Source: a virus. From it: a DNA stretch of 56,818 nucleotides. Of this stretch, positions 37,298-45,827 are shown piece by piece. The DNA is taken from IMG/VR virus record IMGVR_UViG_3300017530_000090, positions 1 to 56,818 of that record; one strand, written 5' to 3'. The notes beneath the pieces were generated by a model. It was given only the letters and a program-made list of their open reading frames with translations. It did no database searches and was not told where the DNA came from. Every line of letters starts with the position of its first letter. Position 1 is the stretch's first letter. A program made the position numbers and the translations under genes.

Positions 37298-39590
37298 TCT
37301 GGACGACGCCCAATGACTCCATCGCGTCGAGAATGATCTTCAACTGAGGCGTCGGTACGCGACGGAAGTGCTGCTGGAGATCACGCTTCTTGATCGGTTG
37401 GTTCTGGCCGATGTAGTCCTTGATCTGCTCCTGCCAGCGCGCCTGCTTCTCCTCGATGAGTTGGCCCATCAGCCCGCGCGTCACGCTCTCGGCGTAGCGA
37501 GCGGCCTTCCAACCCAGGTCGACGTCTTCCCCGACGATGCTATTCCGGTGGCCCTCGGTCATGACGGCGTAGATGAGAGCGAACTTCATAGCGTAGTCTG
37601 GCACCCGCTCGGTGGCGGCGATCTCCTGCTCATCGCTACCCTCCCGACGCCCCTCCATCCATGAGAGGTAGTTTTCGTCCCAGACCTCCTCCGCGTCCGG
37701 GGCCAAGGCAAACTCGACATTGTACGTCTTGCCGCCCGGCCCTGCCACGGCTTCGAAGGCTTCACGGATGTGATCGACGACCTTTGCCCACGCCTTCGGT
37801 GCGGGCGGCCGGGTGCGAGGCAACGGCTCGACCTGATGGCCATCCACGAACAGGATACGGTTGCCGAAGCCGCTCGTCCACTCGATCTCATCGAAGTGCT
37901 GGCTGAGCTTGCTGAGCGTGCTGTCAGAGAGGATGCTAGTACAGGAGTTGACGAGCACCAGCGGGCGCTTGCGCGTGCGGAGCCGGATGTCCTTCGGACA
38001 GTCGAAGGCCGTCAAGAGGTGCGGGATGAATCCTGCCCCGCCGCCACCGGCGGTGGCCTTCGACAGCAGACGACAGAACTCGTCTTGGTGGATGAGCAGA
38101 CGGCGCTCCGGCTTGGTCATCAAGTCCTCTTCGTCAAGCTCGTGGCCATCCCTAGTCTTTTCCTTCCAGCCCATCATCACCTTGATGGCATCGTATTCAT
38201 CCGATCCCTCGGCGTCCGCGAACACGGCTGCCTCCAGCAGCCCCTCAGCGCTGCCCATCGCCTGTTCGATGGTCAGGGCCGTGCCAGGGAGCCGGTCAGG
38301 GTCTTCCTTGTCGTACAGCGTCTCCACAAGTTCGATGGCCCGTGAGTTGGCGGTGGACTTGAAGCTCGCCGTCGGCCCGATCAACACGGTGTACATATTG
38401 GGGTAGAGACGGCGACCTTGATAGACGAAGGCGCGGCGGCCCAACACCGCTCCGATCACGGTCATGAGTGCGAAGAAGTGGTATTCGTCGCAGGCGGCCG
38501 TGTTCAGGCGCAATGACCGGCGATAATCCTCCCACGGCTGCACCCAACACTCGTCCGGCAGACCAGCCGGATCGTGGTTCCGCCGCGAGCGCGCGGCCCG
38601 CTTCTTGTCGCGGGCAGGCACGTCCTCGGCGGGCCAGACCCGCTTCTCGGCCTGGTCGAGCGCCTGTTCGAAGGCATCGGAGTCGCCCTCGACGCGCAGC
38701 CACAAGTCAGTCAGATCGCCGCCTTTGCCCAGGTCTTCCGGTAGTTGGATGGCCGTGACCGCGAGGCCCGCCTGCGCCAATTCGATAGCCAACTTCTCGG
38801 TCGCCTCCGCGCCGGTAGGGTCAACATCGTAGATGACATAGACCTCCTTGATCCCTGCCTCAGTCAGCTTGTTGATGGCGCGCTGGTTGGGCATGTTGCC
38901 CTCGCCTGCCAAGAAGCTGATGGCCGGGAAGCCAGCGCGGGTCATCACCCACACGTCCGGCGCTCCGGCGCAGACGTACACCAACTTCTCGCGCGGCAGC
39001 TTGGGGATGACGCGGTATAGGTTGTAGACGAGGCTCTGGCTCTTGACGCCGGACTTCGAGAGCTTCGGCTCCCAATGGTACTTAGGCCGCGAGGTAATGT
39101 TCTTGTCGTACCATGCACCCCGCTTGATCTGGTAGTGTCGCTCCCGCTTCTTGATGCCGTCGATCTCGTAATCGATCTCGATGTCGAGATCGACTTCGGG
39201 ATCGTCCACCGGAATGCTGTAGCCGCCTGCGCCTGCTCCGATACCGAACGTGTCGATCAACCAGTCGCGGGGCAGCAGTCGCCGCTCCGCGAGATCGCCG
39301 ACCACATCCTTCGGCCGCTTTCCGCGTTGCCGTTTGGTCGTGCGGTCAAGGATAAAATCATCTAGTGCGTTCAGGTTCGTGACATCGCTCATAGGCGAGC
39401 AGGATGCCATACATTTAACGCCCCCACTTTCCGGGTTGATCCGCAGAGATGGCGTTTCGTCCGCGTGGCCCGGACAGTGAATAGACAACCAACCATCCTC
39501 GTTTGGGGATAGATCACAACCATCAAGGATGGCGGGCCGCAGCGCCAGAATGCTCTCCCAAACATCTCGCCACGGAGGAAGTTTTGCCAT
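37263..39590 (-). CDS. TOPRIM primase-helicase (775 aa)
   Basis: An N-terminal zinc site (HCPGHADETPSLRINPESGG, CMASC) and a TOPRIM domain (YVCAGAPDVWVMTRAG, YVIYDVDPTGAEA) form the primase half (1-330). Residues 345-700 are a DUF3987-like ATPase with P-loop GPTASFKST and Walker B-like LLIHQDEF. The C-terminal helical domain may bind DNA. It should make primers and unwind the fork. AAACGTC-type start region follows an HNH relic. Confidence 0.85.
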   Translation of the reverse strand: MAKLPPWRDVWESILALRPAILDGCDLSPNEDGWLSIHCPGHADETPSLRINPESGGVKCMASCSPMSDVTNLNALDDFILDRTTKRQRGKRPKDVVGDLAERRLLPRDWLIDTFGIGAGAGGYSIPVDDPEVDLDIEIDYEIDGIKKRERHYQIKRGAWYDKNITSRPKYHWEPKLSKSGVKSQSLVYNLYRVIPKLPREKLVYVCAGAPDVWVMTRAGFPAISFLAGEGNMPNQRAINKLTEAGIKEVYVIYDVDPTGAEATEKLAIELAQAGLAVTAIQLPEDLGKGGDLTDLWLRVEGDSDAFEQALDQAEKRVWPAEDVPARDKKRAARSRRNHDPAGLPDECWVQPWEDYRRSLRLNTAACDEYHFFALMTVIGAVLGRRAFVYQGRRLYPNMYTVLIGPTASFKSTANSRAIELVETLYDKEDPDRLPGTALTIEQAMGSAEGLLEAAVFADAEGSDEYDAIKVMMGWKEKTRDGHELDEEDLMTKPERRLLIHQDEFCRLLSKATAGGGGAGFIPHLLTAFDCPKDIRLRTRKRPLVLVNSCTSILSDSTLSKLSQHFDEIEWTSGFGNRILFVDGHQVEPLPRTRPPAPKAWAKVVDHIREAFEAVAGPGGKTYNVEFALAPDAEEVWDENYLSWMEGRREGSDEQEIAATERVPDYAMKFALIYAVMTEGHRNSIVGEDVDLGWKAARYAESVTRGLMGQLIEEKQARWQEQIKDYIGQNQPIKKRDLQQHFRRVPTPQLKIILDAMESLGVVQNVARGYILADD

Positions 39591-39722
39591 CTAGTCCTCG
39601 TACCTTTCGTGCGGACACTGCCGTCCATTTCGCACAGCGAAATTGCAATTATGGCACAATAGGCGATAGCCGTTTGGGAAGCCACTCGCTTGGAGCCGTC
39701 GATACAATTGTCGTCCTGTCAA
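39591..39722 (-). pseudogene. HNH C-terminal relic (GYRLLCHNCN..CPH)
   Basis: Frame ending at the TAG next to the primase ATG reads LYRRLQASGFPNGYRLLC and HNCNFAVRNGRQCPHERYED. Same family as the relics at 29270 and 43723. No ATG; upstream it runs into the gene at 39755. Confidence 0.6.
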
Positions 39723-39754
39723 CTTTTTCGGCCCTTCCCGAATGATGCCATCAA

Positions 39755-40042
39755 TTACTCCTCATCGTGATCGCACTCGTTCTCGCTGATCCCGCTGTGC
39801 GCACACACGTGCACATCATGGGCAACCGTGGCCATGTCGAAGTCGCTATTGAGATGGCCGGTGAGGGCCTTGGCCGCCGCATCGTCCACGGACGTAGCAC
39901 GGACAAGAATTGCGTAGTGGGTGTCGATGTCCACTAGGTACTCGTCACCTTCTCCGGCATCCTGATCGTCCTGCGGCCCCACCGGAAACTGTTCGATGAC
40001 AGCGGGGCCGGGTGCGCGAGACAACTCATCATGTTGGTTCAT
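39755..40042 (-). CDS. Hypothetical acidic protein (95 aa)
   Basis: ATGA-coupled to the methyltransferase. Beta strand YLVDIDTHYAILVRATSVDD and helices, closing with a His/Cys-rich acidic end (CAHSGISENECDHDEE). No family. Confidence 0.65.
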   Translation of the reverse strand: MNQHDELSRAPGPAVIEQFPVGPQDDQDAGEGDEYLVDIDTHYAILVRATSVDDAAAKALTGHLNSDFDMATVAHDVHVCAHSGISENECDHDEE

Positions 40043-41793
40043 GCGTTCCTCCCTTTCAAGCGCTGTAGCGCAATCCCACAGTATTCGCGGCTGATGTCGA
40101 TCCCAATGAAGCCGAAGCCCTCCTCCGTGGCCGCAACCAGTGTTGAGCCACTGCCACAGAACGGGTCAAGCACTACGCCATCCGGCGGCGTTACCAGACG
40201 GACGAGCCAGCGCATCAGGGCGATGGGCTTGACCGCTGGATGCGTTGCGGGACTTCCGGCGTTGCCGTTTAACGTCAACCGCATCCCGGATCGAACACGC
40301 CCGACAACGGGAAGAGATACCGACCTTTCGACGATAATACTCAGTTTCGGACTGAAGTCGTCCGCACTTTCGGCACGGCTTCCACCAGATTCCTTCTCGG
40401 AGTTCGCACCCACCGTGTAGTCGCTTGTGAGTGAGCGCGTCAACCAACTCAAGGTTCCCGATTCGGTTGTCGAGTTTGTCTTCATTTCGATGGTGGAGTT
40501 GGTATCCTGGAGGGATGGAGCCACAGTGCCGCTCCCAAACAATAACGTGCTCCATTCGTTGGTGTCCCCCAACCCAAATGCGTCGATAACCTTTGGGGGT
40601 GATGGTGCCGTATCCACCAGGAGCTTTGCTTCGCGGGCCTCGCCTTCCCATGACTCCCATTCTAGCAAAACAAGCTCAAGATCATCAAGCCCTTGTTCGC
40701 GTTCCTTCTTCGTGGCCTTTGGACAATACTTAAACCTTGTTACGGAGGCCGCTGCCCCAGCTTCCGTATCAGAGTATCGCATGGTGGCGAAGAAGCGCGA
40801 CACGCCCGCAACTTGCTCGTCCAGCATCCCGGCCGGGCAATCCGGCTGATGGATGAATCCGCCACCTTCGCGGCGCGGGCCGGGCTTAGCAGCAAGATTC
40901 GTGACCCCCCTTCTGTCGTAGCGGCGCTCCTGCGACCGTTCTCCACGGCGTTTGCGCACCTTCTCCGGCACCGGCTGCGGATCGTCGCACGTGCATTGCA
41001 GCACGACATTAGCTGGCCAGCGACCCTTTTGCTCTGGGCGCTCAAACTCGGAGCGTTGCCCGCCGCCTTGCGCCTTACCAGCCAATCGCCCAGAGCGGGA
41101 CGTGGTGCGGCCCTGTGGCTTCGCCGAAGCCTTGTCCGCCTCGCCCTGGTACTCCAGGCGCGTTGTATCAATGTTGAGCGCTCCCGTGCCAAACTTGAGC
41201 ACATTGGCCGCAACGTTCTGCTCAGCCAAGGGCTTGCGCGCCAACAGGATCGGCTCGACCGAGGGCTTGAGGCCAGTGCCCCATCCCGCCCACTGTTGTG
41301 CGTCCTCCGTCGTCAACTCCACCGACCCGCCGGTGTCACTGATTAGCGTGCCTTCCGCGTCTCCACTAAAACGATGACGGGTGCAATTGCCGAGATCGCG
41401 GTCGGGACGGCGCGCGGCCCCAATCGTCTGTAGCTTTTCCACGGCCTGGCCGACATTGTAGGACTTGGGCATCCCCTGCCCATAGAGCCAGAGCAACGCA
41501 TCGCGCACCTCGAAGCCCGCATCCTCGACGGCGCACCACATCCGGTGATGCGTGCGGGCGCCGCCGAACACGACCATGTGGCCACCAGGCTTCAGGACGC
41601 GCAGACATGCCTCCCAGGTCGCGGCCCGGAACGATACGCCCCGGTCATCCCACGCCTTGCCCATAAATTTTAGCTCGTAAGGCGGATCAGTGATGATGGC
41701 TTCCACCGATTCATCCTCCAGCCGCGCTAGGGCATCCAGGATGTCGCCCTCGATGATGAGGCCGTCCATCTCGTCCAACCAGTGCTGCCTCAT
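40039..41793 (-). CDS. DNA methyltransferase carrying a nested HNH gene (584 aa)
   Basis: IITDPPYELKFMGKAWDD (catalytic DPPY, residues 36-39) near the start and DPFCGSGSTLVAATEEG (SAM motif I) near the end define an N6A/N4C methyltransferase of the DPPY-first order. Residues about 380-515 do not look like methyltransferase; they are the overlapping translation of the HNH gene at 40166-40651 in another frame. The true enzyme would be about 450 residues. Whether the interrupted protein is active is open. Confidence 0.85.
   Translation of the reverse strand: MRQHWLDEMDGLIIEGDILDALARLEDESVEAIITDPPYELKFMGKAWDDRGVSFRAATWEACLRVLKPGGHMVVFGGARTHHRMWCAVEDAGFEVRDALLWLYGQGMPKSYNVGQAVEKLQTIGAARRPDRDLGNCTRHRFSGDAEGTLISDTGGSVELTTEDAQQWAGWGTGLKPSVEPILLARKPLAEQNVAANVLKFGTGALNIDTTRLEYQGEADKASAKPQGRTTSRSGRLAGKAQGGGQRSEFERPEQKGRWPANVVLQCTCDDPQPVPEKVRKRRGERSQERRYDRRGVTNLAAKPGPRREGGGFIHQPDCPAGMLDEQVAGVSRFFATMRYSDTEAGAAASVTRFKYCPKATKKEREQGLDDLELVLLEWESWEGEAREAKLLVDTAPSPPKVIDAFGLGDTNEWSTLLFGSGTVAPSLQDTNSTIEMKTNSTTESGTLSWLTRSLTSDYTVGANSEKESGGSRAESADDFSPKLSIIVERSVSLPVVGRVRSGMRLTLNGNAGSPATHPAVKPIALMRWLVRLVTPPDGVVLDPFCGSGSTLVAATEEGFGFIGIDISREYCGIALQRLKGRNA
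40166..40651 (-). CDS. HNH endonuclease nested in a methyltransferase gene (161 aa)
   Basis: MEHVIVWERHCGSIPPGYQLHHRNEDKLDNRIGNLEL is a typical HNH-3/AP2-type core (HH, N, N-L-E), followed by a zinc knuckle CRKCGRLQSETEYYRRK...CRAC. It lies fully inside the methyltransferase ORF in a different frame. The last 30 residues are methyltransferase sequence read out of frame. Start 40651 is chosen because a TAGAAT ends 7 nt before it; ATG 40660 lies within that promoter. Confidence 0.85.
   Translation of the reverse strand: MGRRGPRSKAPGGYGTITPKGYRRIWVGGHQRMEHVIVWERHCGSIPPGYQLHHRNEDKLDNRIGNLELVDALTHKRLHGGCELREGIWWKPCRKCGRLQSETEYYRRKVGISSRCRACSIRDAVDVKRQRRKSRNASSGQAHRPDALARPSGNAAGWRSA
40659..40664 (-). 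promoter_or_regulatory. -10 box of nested HNH gene (leaderless)
   Basis: TGCTAGAAT (extended -10) ends 7 nt before ATG 40651, with TTGATG 18 bp upstream. The promoter lies in methyltransferase codons just before the insert. Confidence 0.55.
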
Positions 41794-42578
41794 TCGAACA
41801 TTGCCCTCACCCGTGGTTCCGCCACCTCATCGACGAGCTTCTTGTCTAGATCGATGCCAATGGCGTTGCGGCCCAGCTTCAGAGCCGCGAGCATCGTGGT
41901 GCCAGTGCCGACCATTGGGTCGAGCACGGTGTCACCAGGCAGCGCGAATAGATCGATGTACCGTTCCGCCTCCGCTTGCGATTGCGTCCAGCCCTCCGGG
42001 TGCTGGCTCTTGTCCACCGGCTCGCTCGTGGACGTATCGAAGCGCCACCAGCGCGTGAAATGCCCGCGTCGGCAGGAGTGTTGGCAGTTATCGCGGTCGA
42101 GCGTCCAGGCAGGCTGCTCCACGACGATCTCTTGGCCCTCACGGCGACGCTTCTTCCGCTGCATCTTGCCCGTCAACACGCGACAGCCGCCCTCGTCCTT
42201 GAGCTTCTTGCACTCGTCGACGCAAGTGATGTCATACTTTCCCTTGACGAAAATGAGCATAGGCTTCCAGCGACTCTTGACCCGCACCGGGCGCATGAGC
42301 GCGTTGCTGTGAGGTGTGTACAGGCAGTCCACCCAGACGAACTTTAGACCAGCGGAGAGCTTCGCCAGAACAGTAGGTAGGTGATACTGGCCGCTATACG
42401 TCACGAGCAGCCCGCCATCCACCAGCACGCGGGCCGCCAACTCGGCCAGCGGACTCCAGAGATCGAGATATTGTTGGCCATACGGAGGATCGGTAAAGAT
42501 AAGCTCAATACTATCGTCTGGGATGTGCTCCGGCGTGAGCTTGCGGAAATCGCCTCGATAGAAGGTGTAGTCAACCAT
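41790..42578 (-). CDS. DNA methyltransferase, DPPY type (262 aa)
   Basis: FTDPPYGQQYLDLW (motif IV) and LDPMVGTGTTMLAALKLGR (motif I) mark an N6A/N4C enzyme. A Cys/His cluster (CVDECKK...DRDNCQHSCRRGH) lies in the middle. ATG 42578 overlaps the end of the HNH gene, and the 3' end overlaps the next methyltransferase (ATGA). Third methyltransferase of the window. Confidence 0.85.
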   Translation of the reverse strand: MVDYTFYRGDFRKLTPEHIPDDSIELIFTDPPYGQQYLDLWSPLAELAARVLVDGGLLVTYSGQYHLPTVLAKLSAGLKFVWVDCLYTPHSNALMRPVRVKSRWKPMLIFVKGKYDITCVDECKKLKDEGGCRVLTGKMQRKKRRREGQEIVVEQPAWTLDRDNCQHSCRRGHFTRWWRFDTSTSEPVDKSQHPEGWTQSQAEAERYIDLFALPGDTVLDPMVGTGTTMLAALKLGRNAIGIDLDKKLVDEVAEPRVRAMFE

Positions 42579-42990
42579 TGTTATGCCGATTCTTAGTGCG
42601 TGTTTTGTGGCAGTTGGCGCAAACCAAATCGCAATTCTCCAACTCGGCGGCCAACTTCTTCCATCCAAGATCGGTAATCTTACTGTGCGCGGGCAGCACC
42701 GAAGTTCGGCCCCGAATGTGGTCAAATTCAGCGCACTCTGTGCGGCCATCGAACCGCATTGAGCAGTCCGCGCATTGGCCGCCCTTCTGTTCCATAGCCC
42801 ACAGCTTCTTCTGTTGAGCCAGAGCACGGCCGCCGCCCAATCCAGCAGCCCGGCGCTCGCGGTGATAGGATTTATCGCATTCGCGGCACCAATAATGCAG
42901 GCCATCCTTAGAGGAAGTACGACGACCAAAATGCTCGCTCGTTGACGGCTTACTTCGGCCACAGCGCGTACATTCTTTCTTAGCGATCAT
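42571..42990 (-). CDS. HNH endonuclease, CxxCG...CANCH type (139 aa)
   Basis: Zinc head CTRCGRSKPSTSEHFGRR...CRECDKSY, core CADCSMRFDGRTECAEFDHIRG and CDLVCANCHKTRTKNR. Third full member of the family at 15752 and 19752. A TGTTATACT promoter at 43020 leaves a real leader with TTGGAGGTGAGTAGGA, unlike the other endonucleases. Confidence 0.85.
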   Translation of the reverse strand: MIAKKECTRCGRSKPSTSEHFGRRTSSKDGLHYWCRECDKSYHRERRAAGLGGGRALAQQKKLWAMEQKGGQCADCSMRFDGRTECAEFDHIRGRTSVLPAHSKITDLGWKKLAAELENCDLVCANCHKTRTKNRHNNG

Positions 42991-43019
42991 TCCTACTCAC
43001 CTCCAATGGGGGATAAGTA

Positions 43020-43025
43020 AGTATA
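43020..43025 (-). promoter_or_regulatory. Extended -10 of HNH-methyltransferase transcript
   Basis: TGTTATACT on the minus strand, 29 bp before ATG 42990. It would serve the HNH gene and both methyltransferases. Confidence 0.5.
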
Positions 43026-43048
43026 ACATAGCCGCTCCCTGGCCGCAA

Positions 43049-43678
43049 TCATTCCTCCCTCATCTTCGGCATCGCCACGCCGCCCTCGTCCTTCCACTCG
43101 CTCACCAGGCGCGGCAGATGGAATTGGAAGAATGGCAACGTGGACGGCTCGTCGGCTCGCCGGTGGCGGAAGAACCAGGTGGCGACCTGCTTCAGCGTCT
43201 CCAGTGAGTACGTGCGCAGCATCTCGTCAATGAGTACCGTATCGCGCCCTCGACCTCGCTCCGGGCGCGGGTACGGCTCCTCGACGTGTCGCTCATGCAG
43301 CCCACACCAGTGATTGATGAACTCCCAGACCAAATGCCACGAGGTTTTCGGGCGTTTCCTAGCAGGCGGAGCGAGAGCGTTGGGATCGACCTCCGGCACA
43401 TCATTCAACGCAATGCTGGGCGGCCGCTCTTCGGTATCCAACCAAAGAAAACCGTGGTTCTCTAACTCTTGGATGACGGCACCGAAGCGAGTTTTGGTGA
43501 TGCCAAGATAATGCACCAAGCGCTCGATGCTCATTTCAGTTGAGGCCAAGCGATTGTCCCGCAGCACCTCATAGACCGACCCAGCTTCGGCGGTAAGAAT
43601 CAGCTTCCAATAGGTATTCCAATGATCGGGTAACTGACTTAACGGTTCGTTGTGGTGCAAGTGAAATACGGCGTCCAT
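43049..43678 (-). CDS. Winged-helix protein, candidate replication factor (209 aa)
   Basis: ATG 43678 with AGCAAGGATTTTG; the longer frame begins inside an operator. Central helix-turn-helix-like part (STEMSIERLVHYLGITKTRF, GAVIQELENHGFLWL) resembles winged-helix DNA-binding domains of phage replication initiators, and the C-terminal region (YSLETLKQVATWFFRHRRAD) is like DnaD/loader-type tails. Beside a helicase and primase, an initiator or loader role is reasonable but unproven. Confidence 0.6.
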   Translation of the reverse strand: MDAVFHLHHNEPLSQLPDHWNTYWKLILTAEAGSVYEVLRDNRLASTEMSIERLVHYLGITKTRFGAVIQELENHGFLWLDTEERPPSIALNDVPEVDPNALAPPARKRPKTSWHLVWEFINHWCGLHERHVEEPYPRPERGRGRDTVLIDEMLRTYSLETLKQVATWFFRHRRADEPSTLPFFQFHLPRLVSEWKDEGGVAMPKMREE

Positions 43679-43696
43679 CAAAATCCTTGCTTTGTG

Positions 43697-43723
43697 TGCA
43701 TACATTGTGGTATAATGTATGCA
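43697..43723. promoter_or_regulatory. Operator-like 10-bp inverted repeat over a divergent promoter
   Basis: TGCATACATT (43697-43706) and AATGTATGCA (43714-43723) are perfect inverted arms around GTGGTAT. The rightward extended -10 TGGTATAAT (hexamer 43711-43716) lies inside and ends 6 nt before ATG 43723. The leftward replication gene starts at 43678 on the other side. A repressor bound here would control both. Confidence 0.65.
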
Positions 43724-43839
43724 TGGAGCGGCAATCTAATCCAAGTACTCGCCAGCGGTACGCACAAGAAGGGCTGCAACTCCTTTGCGCTAACTGCAAC
43801 AGTGCCAAGTCGTGGTTCGGCGAGTGCCCGCACCAATAA
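43723..43839 (+). CDS. HNH C-terminal mini-ORF (38 aa), leaderless
   Basis: MERQSNPSTRQRYAQEGLQ then LLCANCNSAKSWFGECPHQ. It keeps only the zinc-binding C terminus of an HNH protein but has an intact start, stop and a TATAAT promoter 6 nt upstream. Either a relic with its promoter left over, or a small DNA-binding peptide. Same family as relics at 29270 and 39591. Confidence 0.6.
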   Translation: MERQSNPSTRQRYAQEGLQLLCANCNSAKSWFGECPHQ

Positions 43840-43863
43840 TTCCTCCCTCTTCAAATGTTCCCC

Positions 43864-45339
43864 CTAGCTGGGACGAATATCGCCTTCTGTAATCTTAGCC
43901 ATCAGCGCCTCTGGTGTCAACTCCTGCCAAGCGAACCCCGCGTCCTTTACTGCCTGGAGTCGCTGACGGCTGTGGCCAAGCAAATGACGTGGTGAGTGAT
44001 CATCCCATACATCAAAAACAGCAAGGTAATCCTTTCCTTCGACGACCCGCAGTCCCCGGCCAATTCGTTGTAACACTTTATGACGAGCTTTGCCCCCGCC
44101 AGCCAGGATTAGTGCACCGATTTCTGGTACATTGATTCCTTCATCGAAGATGGTGGTAGCGATAACACAACCAATACGGCCATCACGCAGTCCGTCCATC
44201 ACCGCGAGCCGATTCTCAGTCGAGTCATGACCTGAGATGAATTCAGCACGTACCCCAATCTCCCGGAGCGCGCGCTTGATGTTGCGGCCATGTTCAATCC
44301 ATGCCACCAAAATCAAAGTTGGCACACCCCACCTCTCGGATGTGCCCTGTGCGATCTCCGCAATCAGACGATTGCGTTTCACGTGATCGACAAGGTCTTC
44401 TCGGTAAGAAGTAATGTATTGCGCCTCTTCATCCAAAACAACAGGGAAGTTTGGCTTCACGATAGTCACAAACGGCTCCGTGAGCCATCCCTCTTCGATG
44501 GCCTCCTTAGCCTGGAAGGAAAAACACACTTCCCCGGTCGCCCCAACGAGCTTCAACTCGGTGATAGGGTCGGACTTGAATGGCGTTGCCGACAGGCCCA
44601 TCCGCCAGTAGGCGGGACAGGCGTTGATCACGGGCCACCATGTCTTGGCGGGCGCATGGTGTGCTTCATCCAATGCCAAGGCGTCAAATGACGCTAACCA
44701 TTCGCGGGTCTCCTCTGGCTTCTCCTCTAGCCGTCGCGCAAGGGTCTGATACAAGGCCGCCGTGATTAAGCCAGGTGAATCAATACCATCTCCCACAATC
44801 CCGTACAAGGTCTCTGTGTCTGCGTGAGGGAAGCTGAGGCTATCACGGAATCGGCGGATGGTTTGATGGGCTAAATCGCGGGAGGAGACAATAATCAGAG
44901 TACGGCAAGCTGTCTGTTGAATCCATGCTCCAAGTACCTCAGTCTTCCCGCTGCCCGTAGCTGCTTCCAACACACCCCGCTTTGCTTTAATGGCCGCACG
45001 CAAAGCATCTGCTTGATACGGGCGAAGTACGATGTCGCTGGTTCCGCCCGCTAGCTCCGGCTCAGCCAGGGGCGGCTGCGCACGATCCTCAATATCGACG
45101 TCGACGCCTAGCTCCCGGAGCCGATGGGCGATACGCCCAAGCAGCCCGCCAGGGAAGGTGCCAGCGCGACGCTGGTAGAGGCTAATCCATCCATCCCATG
45201 CCCCGGACTTAAACTTGGGCATGAACGCATAGCCATCCGGCCGGAACCGAAGGAGCCGGTACGCGGCGTCCTCGACACCAGGGTCGTCGTCGGTATTGTG
45301 GAGCTTGGCCCACACCTCGTTGTGGACGAGACGGGCCAC
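43864..45339 (-). CDS. UvsW-like SF2 helicase (491 aa)
   Basis: Walker A ATGSGKTEV, DEAH-box ALDEAHHAPA, SAT-like LSATPFKSD, and C-terminal motifs ATTIFDEGINVPE and RIGRGLRV define a superfamily 2 helicase. An N-terminal domain (WDGWISLYQRRAGTFPGGLL) is like UvsW. Unwinds branched DNA. GTG start; the frame continues upstream for 32 codons without a better start. Confidence 0.88.
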   Translation of the reverse strand: MARLVHNEVWAKLHNTDDDPGVEDAAYRLLRFRPDGYAFMPKFKSGAWDGWISLYQRRAGTFPGGLLGRIAHRLRELGVDVDIEDRAQPPLAEPELAGGTSDIVLRPYQADALRAAIKAKRGVLEAATGSGKTEVLGAWIQQTACRTLIIVSSRDLAHQTIRRFRDSLSFPHADTETLYGIVGDGIDSPGLITAALYQTLARRLEEKPEETREWLASFDALALDEAHHAPAKTWWPVINACPAYWRMGLSATPFKSDPITELKLVGATGEVCFSFQAKEAIEEGWLTEPFVTIVKPNFPVVLDEEAQYITSYREDLVDHVKRNRLIAEIAQGTSERWGVPTLILVAWIEHGRNIKRALREIGVRAEFISGHDSTENRLAVMDGLRDGRIGCVIATTIFDEGINVPEIGALILAGGGKARHKVLQRIGRGLRVVEGKDYLAVFDVWDDHSPRHLLGHSRQRLQAVKDAGFAWQELTPEALMAKITEGDIRPS

Positions 45340-45434
45340 GGCCCCTGGTTGGGGTAGGATGGGCTTGCGGCTTGCGGCGCGTTTCTTGGCACGCCATCGT
45401 TTGACGCGCCAATAACTGCTCTTGCGGGCCAGGG

Positions 45435-45770
45435 CTAGGACTCCTTGGACTCCGGCTTCTCGTCGCCCTTCTTGGATTTCGGCTTCTTCAGCGTCTCCAC
45501 TTCCGCCTTCAGCGCCTCGTTCTCCCGCTGGAGAAACTGATTCTGCTGGATGAGTTGGTCTCGTTCACCCTCGGCGATGGTCGCTCGCACCTCGGCATCG
45601 GCGAAGCGCTGCTTGAGAACAGCAAGCTCGACGCGGGCGCGTTGCTGCTGCGCCATGATCTGCGCTTGCTCCTCCGGCGTCGCCGGACGGTTTGGTGGGC
45701 CTCCCTCCGGTGGTGGCGCAACTACAGTGGCCGTAGTACCCGGTTTCTTTCCCCTTGGCTTTGGAACCAT
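45435..45770 (-). CDS. Coiled-coil protein (111 aa)
   Basis: GGGAGGAGACCGAT site. Proline-rich head (PPPEGGPPNRPATPEEQ), a central coiled-coil (ARVELAVLKQRFADAEVRAT, LQRENEALKAEVETL) and a lysine-rich end. Sits between replication and structural genes; could be a scaffold-like protein. No family. Confidence 0.7.
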   Translation of the reverse strand: MVPKPRGKKPGTTATVVAPPPEGGPPNRPATPEEQAQIMAQQQRARVELAVLKQRFADAEVRATIAEGERDQLIQQNQFLQRENEALKAEVETLKKPKSKKGDEKPESKES

Positions 45771-45827
45771 ATCGGTCTCCTCCCTCCCATTGATACTCTG
45801 TCAGTCAGTCTATCACGGTCGTTCGGC

